Positions 34,373-42,329 of a DNA stretch of 47,357 nt are shown in pieces. The stretch comes from an uncultured Actinomycetes bacterium (GTDB lineage Bacteria; Actinomycetota; Actinomycetes; Nanopelagicales; Nanopelagicaceae). Position 1 is the stretch's first letter. Every line of letters begins with the position of its first letter. Location of the stretch: the NCBI GenBank assembly GCA_903827945.1, contig CAIKKN010000022.1, positions 1 through 47,357 of the forward strand, read 5' to 3'. The translations under genes were made by a program, and so were the position numbers. Below the pieces are notes generated by a model. That model was not told the origin of the DNA and ran no database searches. It saw nothing but the letters and a program-made list of their open reading frames with translations.

Positions 34373-35344
34373 TTAAGCCTTAAGAGCCCAAGATGTGTAC
34401 TTAGCAGCATTTGCCTTTGTGATAAGTGTGCAGTCAACAGTCTGCTTTTCTGACTTAGCACCTGTCTTCTTTGTCTTGATGTATGAATTAGCTTGATCCA
34501 CAGCCATCTTTGAAAGAACGGTGATTGGTTGTAGAACTGTGTAAGCAAGTGTTCCTGCTTTAACAGCAGTAACAGCATCAGGAGATCCATCGAATCCGCC
34601 AACGATTACGCCAGTCTTGCCAGCAGCTGCAAGAGCAGCAATTGCGCCAAGAGCCATTTCATCATTTCCGTTTACAATTCCCTTTACATCAGGGTGTGCT
34701 TGAAGCATTGTTTGAGCCTTTGCGAAGCCCTGTTGACGATCCCAGTTAGCAACCTCTTTTTGAGCTTGTACTAGTCCTGGGTACTGAGAGAACACTGACT
34801 TGTAGCCAGATGAACGTACTTCAGCGTTATTGTCTGTTGGGTTTCCGTAAAGCTCGAGGTAGCTGCCTGTTTGGCCCATTACGCGAGCGAATTCAGCTCC
34901 ACCGATTGCAGCACCTTGAGCGTTGTTTGAAACGATCTGAGCCTTTGCAATACCGGTCTTGTTGATTTCTGCGTTAACTAGGAATACAGGAATTCCAGCC
35001 TTCGTTGCCTTGGTGATAGGCCCAATAGATGCGTCAGCACCGGCATTGTCGAGGATGATAGCCACTGAGTGGTTTGCAATAGCAGCGTCAATGAGTTGGC
35101 TCTGCTTGTTTACATCTTGCTCGTGAGCAGCTGACTTTGTTGTGTATCCCAAAGCCTTAGCTTCTGCTTCTGCTGCCTTAACTTCTGCCTGCCAGAATGG
35201 GTTCTTTAAAGTAACGGTGATGATTGAGATCAGTCCGCCCTTTTTCTTAGCAGCCGCATGTCCTGCAGTAGCTCCAACAGTTGTCATGCCAATAACTGCA
35301 AGAAGAGCTCCTGCAATTCCGGCAATCTTGATGTTTTTCTTCAT
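34373..35344 (-). CDS. sugar ABC transporter substrate-binding protein (RbsB-like)
   Basis: A 323-residue periplasmic-binding-protein type I fold. A Sec signal peptide is followed by a probable AxA cleavage site near residue 31 (GHAAA). The mature part opens with LISIITVTLKNPFWQAEVKAAEAEA, split here over residues 37-61. Later landmarks are DNAGAD near 99 and GNDEMALGAIAAL near 227. It would deliver the sugar or polyol to the permease. There is no lipobox cysteine, which is odd for a Gram-positive binding protein. ATG 35344 has AGAAAGG upstream and is preferred to 35413. The protein family matches the ribose/erythritol-type binding proteins of tetritol loci. Confidence 0.88.
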   Translation of the reverse strand: MKKNIKIAGIAGALLAVIGMTTVGATAGHAAAKKKGGLISIITVTLKNPFWQAEVKAAEAEAKALGYTTKSAAHEQDVNKQSQLIDAAIANHSVAIILDNAGADASIGPITKATKAGIPVFLVNAEINKTGIAKAQIVSNNAQGAAIGGAEFARVMGQTGSYLELYGNPTDNNAEVRSSGYKSVFSQYPGLVQAQKEVANWDRQQGFAKAQTMLQAHPDVKGIVNGNDEMALGAIAALAAAGKTGVIVGGFDGSPDAVTAVKAGTLAYTVLQPITVLSKMAVDQANSYIKTKKTGAKSEKQTVDCTLITKANAAKYTSWALKA

Positions 35345-35424
35345 GTACTGCCTTTCTCTATCTTCGAATGCCAGAGGATTTTCTGACATTAATCCGGTAA
35401 TCCGCGAAGGCACCAGAAACTTAT

Positions 35425-36492
35425 TTATTTGTCTGAAGCGGCTTTTGCTAACTTTTGTTTCTTCTTTGAACTTTGTTGAGCTTCATCGAGAGCTACGGCC
35501 AAAATAATTACTGCGCCTTGAATAACCATCTGCCAGAAAGATGAGACTCCTACGATGACGAGGCCATCACCCAAGAAGCCGATAACGAATGCACCAAGTA
35601 GTGTGCCGCGAATATGGCCACGCCCACCTGAAAGTGCAGCGCCACCGATTACCACGGCTGCGATTGCATTCAATTCATAGGATTGACCTGTTTGTGGGGC
35701 CCCGGCCGTTAACTCTGAAGCGATAATTAAACCTGTAGCTGCTGCGCAAACTCCTGAGAGTGTGTACACCCAAATCTTCACTCGCTTAATGGGAACGCCT
35801 GAAAGTTCAGCTGCGCGCTCGTTTCCTCCTAGGGCGTAAAGCCAACGTCCAAAGACTGTCTTTGTGAGAAGAACGGCTGTTAAAAGTGCAACACCGATCA
35901 TCACCCAGACTCCAGTTGGTAATCCAAGGAATTTTCCAAGGCCCAGGACGTTAAAACCAGTATTTCCCAGCTCTGGCTTACCTGTCATATCATTGAAAGT
36001 TTCCCCTTTTGCGATGAGAAGAGCGGTTCCGCGAACGACGTATAAAGTGCCGAGGGTTGTGATGAATGGCGCGACTTTAAAGCGAGTAATCAAAATTCCA
36101 TTTAACAAACCGACGAGTGCTCCAGCGAATAAGCAAAGAACGACAATCACCCATACCGATGGATAGAGAACCGTGTGTGTGCCTGGAACTTGAATCCCCT
36201 GCATCAACATAAATCCAGCAAGAACGCCGCTCAGGCCAACCGTTGATCCAACAGAGAGATCGATACCTGCAGTCAAAATAACGAGCAACATTCCAATGGC
36301 AAGAAGTGCGTTCAATCCTACGTGGCGAGTCATGACGATGACGTTGCTTAAGTTCAAGTAGTTAGGAGACAAGTAGGCAAAGACCACAATTATTACCGCA
36401 AGGGCAATAAAAGCACGTCCCTCTGTTAGTAACTTACTAAAGGTAAATCCTGCAAAAGGATTCTTCTTTACTTTACTCACGATATTGCTCAT
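35425..36492 (-). CDS. sugar ABC transporter permease (RbsC-like)
   Basis: A 355-residue integral membrane protein with 8-10 segments. It shows the RbsC-family landmarks LTAGIDLSVGSTVGLSGV near 75 and ELNAIAAVVIGGAALSGGRG near 275. It forms the channel of the importer with the ATPase encoded just upstream; the start codon overlaps the ATPase stop by 4 nt. A Lys-rich C-terminus (QQSSKKKQKLAKAASDK) lies in the cytoplasm. Only one permease gene is present, so it probably acts as a homodimer. Confidence 0.93.
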   Translation of the reverse strand: MSNIVSKVKKNPFAGFTFSKLLTEGRAFIALAVIIVVFAYLSPNYLNLSNVIVMTRHVGLNALLAIGMLLVILTAGIDLSVGSTVGLSGVLAGFMLMQGIQVPGTHTVLYPSVWVIVVLCLFAGALVGLLNGILITRFKVAPFITTLGTLYVVRGTALLIAKGETFNDMTGKPELGNTGFNVLGLGKFLGLPTGVWVMIGVALLTAVLLTKTVFGRWLYALGGNERAAELSGVPIKRVKIWVYTLSGVCAAATGLIIASELTAGAPQTGQSYELNAIAAVVIGGAALSGGRGHIRGTLLGAFVIGFLGDGLVIVGVSSFWQMVIQGAVIILAVALDEAQQSSKKKQKLAKAASDK

Positions 36493-38030
36493 GCACCTGC
36501 TCCAATGCGTCGTTTACTCGTCTTGTCATCTGCCGCCGCCATGACATCAGGTTGTGATACCTTTTTTGGATCCATTTCAGCGGAGATATGGCCTTTGGAA
36601 AGAACAACTATTCGATTTGCTGCAGTCATTGCTTCACTTATTTCGGATGTCGCAAATAGAACTGCTAACCCGTGTTTAGCTTGTTCTGTCAGAAGTTGAA
36701 ATATTTCAGCTTTAGCGCCCACATCGATACCGCGGGTAGGCTCGTCAAGAATGATCGCTTTCGGTCCGGTTAAGAGAACTTTTCCAATAACGACTTTTTG
36801 TTGGTTTCCTCCACTGAGAGAGGTAATAAGTGACTTATGGCTTGAAGTTTTGACTCGTACATCCTGGATCTTCTTCTCAATGCTGACAATTTCAGGATTT
36901 GTGCGCATTATGAATTTCTTCACGAAATCACTCACGCTTGAAAGTGAAATATTATGACCAACTGTGAGTAGCTGCACGAGACCATCGCGTTGTCGATCTT
37001 CGGGTACTAAAGCCACTCCAGTTTTAATTCGGTTTCCTATGGTGAGCCCAGAGATGTCGACGCCGTTAAGCAGGATTTCTCCAGAGATTTGATGCAACCG
37101 ACCAGCGATGGTCTCCAGCAATTCTGTACGGCCCGCGCCCATTTGCCCATACAGGCAAACAACTTCGCCAGCATGAACCTTCAAAGAAAAATTATCAATT
37201 GCTAGGCGAGCTGGATTTGAAGGATCAGCAATCGTGAGGTTGCGAATCTCCAAAACAATCTGATCTGTTTTTTGGTCTAAAGCCGTTGCACCGACTCCTT
37301 CGCGACCAATCATCATTCGGACAATGCCTGGAAGGTCAACATTCTTCGCTTCATCAGTGGCAATCATGTTCGAGTCGCGTAAAACATAAATGTAATCCGC
37401 TACATGAAGTGCCTCTTCAAGATGATGTGATATGTAGATAATTGATACACCGTGAGATTTCAAATCTTCAATAACGGTGAAAAGAATTTCAATTTCAACG
37501 TTGCTGAGAGCAGACGTTGGTTCATCCATAATCAGGATGCGAGCATCGGACGCAAGCGCGCGAGCAATCTCCACAATTTGCTGTTGTCCGAGTCGTAAGT
37601 CGCCAACCAGTTCATCGGGCCTGATGTTATGTTGTAAGCGCTTCATGATTTCGCGAACTTTGTCGTTCTCTGCGGTGTAATTGACTCTGCCGCCCATCGA
37701 ACGAATTTCACTCCCAAGGAACATGTTGTCTCGCACTGTTAGGTTGGGAGCTAAACTCAATTCTTGGTGAATGATTGAAATACCGTGTGATTTAGCATGA
37801 GTTGAATTAGAAAAACTAATATCTTGCCCGTCAAGTTCAAGAGAACCAGAAGTTGGTCGTTCGATTCCAGCAAGAATCTTCATCAGAGTGGATTTTCCGG
37901 CTCCATTTTCACCGAAAAGAGTGGTGACTTTTCCACGGACGAGATCGAAATCCACATCATTGAGCGCAACAGTCAGCCCGTACTCTTTGCGGACCTTCTT
38001 CGCCCGTAGAACTACGTCTGGTTGAGACAT
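36489..38030 (-). CDS. sugar ABC transporter ATPase with two nucleotide-binding domains (RbsA-like)
   Basis: A 513-residue protein with tandem ATPase domains. Domain 1 has Walker A GENGAGKST near 38, signature LRLGQQQIVEIARAL near 146 and Walker B ILIMDEP near 166. Domain 2 has a degenerate Walker A (GQMGAGRTE near 297) and a full signature LSGGNQQKVVIGK near 406 with AIILDEP. This one-good, one-degenerate pattern is usual for RbsA/MglA proteins of the CUT2 class. It powers uptake through the adjacent permease. Its start overlaps the DUF2291 stop by one base (TAATG). Confidence 0.94.
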   Translation of the reverse strand: MSQPDVVLRAKKVRKEYGLTVALNDVDFDLVRGKVTTLFGENGAGKSTLMKILAGIERPTSGSLELDGQDISFSNSTHAKSHGISIIHQELSLAPNLTVRDNMFLGSEIRSMGGRVNYTAENDKVREIMKRLQHNIRPDELVGDLRLGQQQIVEIARALASDARILIMDEPTSALSNVEIEILFTVIEDLKSHGVSIIYISHHLEEALHVADYIYVLRDSNMIATDEAKNVDLPGIVRMMIGREGVGATALDQKTDQIVLEIRNLTIADPSNPARLAIDNFSLKVHAGEVVCLYGQMGAGRTELLETIAGRLHQISGEILLNGVDISGLTIGNRIKTGVALVPEDRQRDGLVQLLTVGHNISLSSVSDFVKKFIMRTNPEIVSIEKKIQDVRVKTSSHKSLITSLSGGNQQKVVIGKVLLTGPKAIILDEPTRGIDVGAKAEIFQLLTEQAKHGLAVLFATSEISEAMTAANRIVVLSKGHISAEMDPKKVSQPDVMAAADDKTSKRRIGAGA

Positions 38031-38695
38031 TACTTAGCCACATCAATCTGTGTAGGGATGATGATGTAATTCGTAGGATTCGTGACAGACATGGCGCCGA
38101 AAATTGTGATTGTCTTTCCAACAAGCGCACCTTTAGCAAATGGTTTTAAAACGTTTTCGCGAACTTTGTCGTTTAACTTAGTGGCTGCATCTTGGTAAGC
38201 CAATTGGTTTACGAAATCTTCAAACTTCACCGTGCCGGTTACATCTCGAAGAGAAGTTCCATTGAGGGCGGGGCCCATTTGAATATAGATAGTGGCTGCA
38301 GCTGATAATCCCGCAACTTTAACGGGAAGAAAATCATTGACCATTGCTTGTCCAACACCCGTGAATTTAACGGGTACTGCGTATGCATTTCCTGGTCCGT
38401 CGGTGTGACCGTACTTTGGCCCTGCAGAAGCAAGATTTGCTTGAATAGCCTTATCAACTTCAACGATGTCGACTGCGTGAGCCTTAATAAAAGGTTGTAC
38501 TTCTGGCCATTTTTTATCAGCGAAAGAGACTGACAACTTTGGATTTGCCTGTAAAGATGTTGTACCTGTGCGATACGCACTATTCGCATCTGACAAGCTC
38601 ACCACTTTTGTTGAGAGAGCCATTGCAACAACCAAAACTAGAACAACTGCAATCAGCGATATCCGTAGTTTGGTTAATTGAAATTTCAATTTCAT
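38030..38695 (-). CDS. DUF2291-family membrane-anchored protein of the ABC operon
   Basis: A 221-residue protein with an N-terminal hydrophobic segment (LRISLIAVVLVLVVAMALS), followed by an extracytoplasmic domain of about 190 residues with no cysteine. Sequence pattern and location match DUF2291, a family repeatedly found inside CUT2 sugar/polyol transporter operons and of unknown function. The AAGGAG ribosome-binding site lies 9-10 nt before the ATG. It is coupled to the ATPase by a one-base overlap. A role in receiving substrate or stabilising the importer outside the membrane is inference from its fixed context. Confidence 0.75.
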   Translation of the reverse strand: MKLKFQLTKLRISLIAVVLVLVVAMALSTKVVSLSDANSAYRTGTTSLQANPKLSVSFADKKWPEVQPFIKAHAVDIVEVDKAIQANLASAGPKYGHTDGPGNAYAVPVKFTGVGQAMVNDFLPVKVAGLSAAATIYIQMGPALNGTSLRDVTGTVKFEDFVNQLAYQDAATKLNDKVRENVLKPFAKGALVGKTITIFGAMSVTNPTNYIIIPTQIDVAK

Positions 38696-38724
38696 TCGTT
38701 GTTTGCTCCTTGTATTTTCTTTTA

Positions 38725-39750
38725 TTAAAGTGAGAGTAAAGTTCCAGATTGAGCAGCGCCTGGACGAATTTGCAATTTACGACCTGTACCCGCTCTGAAC
38801 ATATCCATCGCTGCTGCATAATCATCAAGGGAATAGAAATGAGAAATCATTGGTGTTGGGTCTATTGCGCCGGCTTCGAAAAGATCCACTGCGCGACCGA
38901 AACAAGAGACCGTAGCCATTGTTCCAACAACGGAAACTTCATCCCGATAAATTCTGAAAGGTGAATATTTCGCGCGCGCTTCAACTGGAGCAACGCCAAA
39001 GTTTTGAAAAGTGCCACCAGGCTTTACCCGTGGTAGTCCATCTTCAATTGCAGCTACAACGCCGGTGCAATCAATAACCACTTCCCAATTTTTTCTGCTT
39101 GCTTCATCAGCGCTTGTGAATGTGTGTTCGATTCCGACTGCCCGCGCCGCTTCTAAGCGCTTTGCATTTGTGTCGACTACAGAAATACTTACTGCGCCGG
39201 CGCGACGAGCAAGTTGTGCCATGAGTAATCCCATTGTTCCTGCGCCATAAATCAAGTAGTGCGAACCCATTTCGCGAGGCAATACATCGAATCCTCTGAC
39301 TGCACATGCAAGCGGCTCAATAAGTGCGGCATGGTTTAGGTCTGTTCCTGGTTGAAGTTTGTGACAATTGCGAGCGGGGGCGCGTAAGAATTCCGCGGAA
39401 GCTCCATCATTTGCTACAACGCCCATTCCCTGCCAGTTGCGACAAAGATTGCTGCGGCCAGTCAAACAGAATTCACAATCTTCACAGGTAAGTGTCGGAT
39501 TCACGGCTACAAGATCTCCGACCTGAAGGTTCTTAACCGCCGAACCGACAGCTACAACTTTTCCGGAGATCTCGTGGCCTGGAATAATTGGAAAGACGCC
39601 ACCTTCAAATTCACCGTCGTAGACATGGATATCTGTGCCGCACATTCCGACCGCAGCCACCTCAATGACGACATCTTTTTCGCCAGGCGTTGGGTCGGGC
39701 AGGTTTGTAACGGCTAGTTTGCCCGTGCCTTCAAATACGACAGCTCTCAC
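38725..39750 (-). CDS. zinc-dependent alcohol/polyol dehydrogenase
   Basis: A 341-residue medium-chain zinc dehydrogenase, distinct from the one at 30123. Catalytic zinc ligands are Cys36 (VGMCGTDIH) and His57-Glu58 (IPGHEI). Four structural cysteines lie in CEDCEFCLTGRSNLC near 88-102. The Rossmann motif is IYGAGTMGLL near 163. It resembles sorbitol/threonine-type dehydrogenases acting on a secondary alcohol of a polyol. GTG at 39750 is the start because GGAGG lies 7 nt upstream; an upstream ATG at 39771 would read through that site. It is the first gene of the nine-gene operon. It may take a second substrate isomer; the stereochemistry is unknown. Confidence 0.85.
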   Translation of the reverse strand: MRAVVFEGTGKLAVTNLPDPTPGEKDVVIEVAAVGMCGTDIHVYDGEFEGGVFPIIPGHEISGKVVAVGSAVKNLQVGDLVAVNPTLTCEDCEFCLTGRSNLCRNWQGMGVVANDGASAEFLRAPARNCHKLQPGTDLNHAALIEPLACAVRGFDVLPREMGSHYLIYGAGTMGLLMAQLARRAGAVSISVVDTNAKRLEAARAVGIEHTFTSADEASRKNWEVVIDCTGVVAAIEDGLPRVKPGGTFQNFGVAPVEARAKYSPFRIYRDEVSVVGTMATVSCFGRAVDLFEAGAIDPTPMISHFYSLDDYAAAMDMFRAGTGRKLQIRPGAAQSGTLLSL

Positions 39751-39786
39751 TTCGCGTCCTCCAGTTAACATTTTGTGTTATTAATT

Positions 39787-39858
39787 TTGTTAAGAAACAC
39801 ATTATTTTATGTGAAATTAACAATACCGAAGTTAATAGCCTGGGATTTAGCGTGTCAA
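39787..39858 (-). promoter_or_regulatory. operon promoter with DeoR-type operator half-sites
   Basis: On the minus strand, TTGACA (39853-39858), an 18-nt spacer and TAACTT (39829-39834) make a strong promoter. Just downstream are TTAACAA (39817-39823, plus strand) and TTGTTAA (39787-39793, plus strand), which are inverted copies 23 nt apart. Another TTAACAA lies at 39921-39927. The layout fits roadblock or promoter-occlusion repression by the adjacent DeoR-family protein. Confidence 0.55.
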
Positions 39859-39930
39859 TAGCGAATAGGTGGTAAACAGCGCCATTTTTATAACAATTTT
39901 GTAACTTTTGGAGTGTTAAATTAACAAAAG

Positions 39931-40725
39931 TTATGGTGCTACCACTTCAAATTTCACTCCCGCGCGCGAAAGCTCGCTTAAGGATTCGTGTGAAGCTCCT
40001 TCGGTAATTAAAACCAGGTCAAATTCGTTGAGTGGGGCTAGCTTATGGAAGGCCACCTTGTCTAGTTTGGTGTGATCGAGAAGCAGATATTTGGAGTTCG
40101 CTGCCTTCATCATGGCCTGTTTGAAGGCAACGATCCTACTTTGTCGTTGATAAGCGGAGCCACCGGAGACTGCGGAGGCTGAAAAAAATCCCGCATCGAC
40201 TCGGATGGATTCGATCGCTTGCTCTGTTAAAACGCCGGTGAAGGTGTCGCTCGTCGGATCGTAATCTCCACCAAAAGTCACAAGGCGAATATCAGGCATC
40301 ATGGCAAGCTGATTGATAGCTTTGAGGAAGTTTGTGGCTACGTAAATGGGAGTTACTTCAGCTAAAAACGGGACCATTTGCAAGACAGTGGTGGAGTTAT
40401 CCAAAACTATTGTCATTCCTGGTTCAACGAATCGGCTAGCGGCTTGAGCGAGAGAACGCTTCTCAACTGGATTGGCATCGAGTCGGAAATCTACATTTGA
40501 TTCAAAAACCACAGATGGCTGAGCTGATACGCCTCCACGGAATTTTCTCACTACGCCTTGGCGTTCTAGGTCGTCGAGATCGCGATGGACTGTCATGATG
40601 CTTACACTGAGTTCATTTGCAAGTTCTTGAGCGGAAAGGGAGCCGCGTTCAGTTACAAGGCGTGAGAGGGCGCGCTGGCGCACGGCACGTTTATTAGTTG
40701 TGGCAGATAATGACTCGGTGCTCAC
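39931..40725 (-). CDS. DeoR-family transcriptional regulator
   Basis: A 264-residue protein with the DeoR helix-turn-helix (LSAQELANELSVSIMTVHRD, about residues 30-49). The DeoR C-terminal sensor domain follows, with VLDNSTTVLQMVPFL near 118, VTFGGDYDP near 150 and DAGFFSASAVS near 176. Members repress sugar catabolic operons until a sugar phosphate binds. The GTG start at 40725 has an AGGGAAG ribosome-binding site; the ORF stays open to 40773. It precedes the nine-gene operon on the same strand, separated by a 180-nt promoter region. TTAACAA/TTGTTAA repeats flank it on both sides. Confidence 0.9.
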   Translation of the reverse strand: MSTESLSATTNKRAVRQRALSRLVTERGSLSAQELANELSVSIMTVHRDLDDLERQGVVRKFRGGVSAQPSVVFESNVDFRLDANPVEKRSLAQAASRFVEPGMTIVLDNSTTVLQMVPFLAEVTPIYVATNFLKAINQLAMMPDIRLVTFGGDYDPTSDTFTGVLTEQAIESIRVDAGFFSASAVSGGSAYQRQSRIVAFKQAMMKAANSKYLLLDHTKLDKVAFHKLAPLNEFDLVLITEGASHESLSELSRAGVKFEVVAP

Positions 40726-40767
40726 GAGCTTCCCTCTCTCTTTAATGGTTGTACTTACCTGAATTTG

Positions 40768-40836
40768 TAACATTTAAGGGTAAACCTAACCATAAGAAAT
40801 GTTAAAAGGAAAGACGTTTTAACAAAAAATTGTTAA
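40768..40836. promoter_or_regulatory. inverted repeats upstream of the DeoR-family gene
   Basis: Two repeats stand upstream of the regulator. TAACATTT (40768-40775) pairs perfectly with AAATGTTA (40797-40804). TTAACAA (40819-40825), AAAA and TTGTTAA (40830-40836) form a compact palindrome that overlaps the stop codon of the hydrolase gene. The second has the same half-site as the operon promoter region, which fits autoregulation. Confidence 0.5.
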
Positions 40837-42281
40837 CAGGTGAGATTGCTGCCTGCTGAACCGCCCAACAAATATGAATCGACGCGTGAGTCAACACACT
40901 TGTTCCCACGGTTATGTCCCGTATGTCCTTCTCCGTTAAATGTAATGAGCGTACTGCCCGAGAAGATTGCAGCTAATTTTTGTGACCAGGCATAAGGAGT
41001 GGCTGGATCTTTATTTACACCAATTACTATGACGGGGGATGTGAGGATCTTTTTCATACTTGGTTTCTTTGATGCGCTGTGATCCCAATATTTACACGCT
41101 AAGCCTGCGTATGTAAGAAAGGGGCCAAATACAGGGGCTTTTGCTTTCATAACAATGCCATCTTTTGTCATTTGTGCAACAGAGCGCGGTTCTGCAAGGT
41201 CCAAGCACGAAATTATTTCGGCAATATCATTCTCATTCGAGTAGTGACCATTTGCATCTCGAAGGTTATAAGCATCCGCCAAGTCAAGAAGTGGACGTCC
41301 ATTCCCCTTATTTATCGCTTCATTAAGGGCCTCGGTCAAATTCGGCCAACCACTTACGTTGTCATAAAGAGTTGATGCAATGCCAATAATTGCCAGAGAA
41401 GAAGTGAGCTTTCTTCCCGACTGAATTTCCAATGGTTTTGAGTGAAGGGTATTGAGAAAAGCCACTATCTCCTTCTGTGTAAATCCTTTTGTCTTCTTTA
41501 TGTAATCAAGTAGTGCGGTATCAAAACCAATTGCTTGGGCTAGGTTTTGCGCGCCGTTTGAAGCAGTTGGGTCGATCGCGCCGTCTAGAACAAATTTTCC
41601 AACGTGGGTTGGATAAAGAGCTGCATAGATTGTTCCAAGGAAAGTTCCATAGCTCTTACCAAGATAATTAACCTTTGGTTCATTCAAAATAACTCGGAGA
41701 AGTTCCATGTCTCTTGCCGTGTCGACGCTGCCGTAATGTCCAATTTTCGGACCTGTTTCTTTCGCGCAAGCATCTGCAAATTTCTTTGCTTGTGCCAATA
41801 AATTATTCAAATCATTTTTTGTAAGTACCGCGGTATCCGATGAGATGTAAGTATCTTCGGCTTTATCTGAAAGGCAATGTGCAGGCTCGGATTTGCCGAC
41901 CCCTCGAGGATCAAAACCAACAATGTCATAACGTTGTGTAATCGCACTTGAAACTATCAACTTGGCTTGTGATGCGTAGTTAACGGCCGATCCACCTGGA
42001 CCACCGGGATTTACAAAAAGTGTGCCTATGCGATTCCTTTGGTCTGTTGCTGCATGTCGCACAACCGACAGAGTGAATATGTTCTTATCAATAGCGTCGT
42101 AATTCATTGGCACTTTAAAAGTCGTGCACTGCAGACCATCTCCACAATCTTTCCAATTCAAGGATTGGGTCTGAAATTCTTTCAGTGGATTTGATTGTGT
42201 TTGAGCGTAAGCATGAACAGATGCAAGCAGTAATCCTGCGCTTGCCAGAGAGGTGAGAAGAAGCCTTAGGTGTCTATTCAT
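40833..42281 (-). CDS. exported alpha/beta hydrolase with TAP-like C-terminal domain
   Basis: A 482-residue protein. A Sec signal peptide occupies residues 1-26 (cleavage near HAYAQT). The alpha/beta-hydrolase fold follows: oxyanion region NPGGPGGSA near 91-99, GFDPRGVGKS near 122-131, and nucleophile Ser210 in GKSYGT. The TAP-like C-terminal part carries the acid in VNKDPATPY and His in GEGHTGHNRG. This architecture is that of secreted actinobacterial tripeptidyl aminopeptidase/SlpD-like proteases, which release short peptides outside the cell. Substrate unproven. It is transcribed alone, divergent from dedA with a gap of 48 nt. Confidence 0.85.
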   Translation of the reverse strand: MNRHLRLLLTSLASAGLLLASVHAYAQTQSNPLKEFQTQSLNWKDCGDGLQCTTFKVPMNYDAIDKNIFTLSVVRHAATDQRNRIGTLFVNPGGPGGSAVNYASQAKLIVSSAITQRYDIVGFDPRGVGKSEPAHCLSDKAEDTYISSDTAVLTKNDLNNLLAQAKKFADACAKETGPKIGHYGSVDTARDMELLRVILNEPKVNYLGKSYGTFLGTIYAALYPTHVGKFVLDGAIDPTASNGAQNLAQAIGFDTALLDYIKKTKGFTQKEIVAFLNTLHSKPLEIQSGRKLTSSLAIIGIASTLYDNVSGWPNLTEALNEAINKGNGRPLLDLADAYNLRDANGHYSNENDIAEIISCLDLAEPRSVAQMTKDGIVMKAKAPVFGPFLTYAGLACKYWDHSASKKPSMKKILTSPVIVIGVNKDPATPYAWSQKLAAIFSGSTLITFNGEGHTGHNRGNKCVDSRVDSYLLGGSAGSNLTC

Positions 42282-42316
42282 GAGTTGACCAGTCTAGTTT
42301 TAAGGGGTCTTCCCAG

Positions 42317-42322
42317 TACAAT
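42317..42322 (+). promoter_or_regulatory. leaderless-type -10 box of the DedA-family gene
   Basis: TACAAT lies 7 nt before ATG 42330, with no Shine-Dalgarno sequence between. This supports the ATG at 42330 over the longer frame starting at 42270, which would overlap the divergent hydrolase gene. Confidence 0.5.
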
Positions 42323-42329
42323 TGGCTTA

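Noticed and set aside
42270-42329. N-terminal extension of the DedA-family gene
   Set aside because: It overlaps the divergent hydrolase start, and the ATG at 42330 has a -10 box at leaderless spacing.
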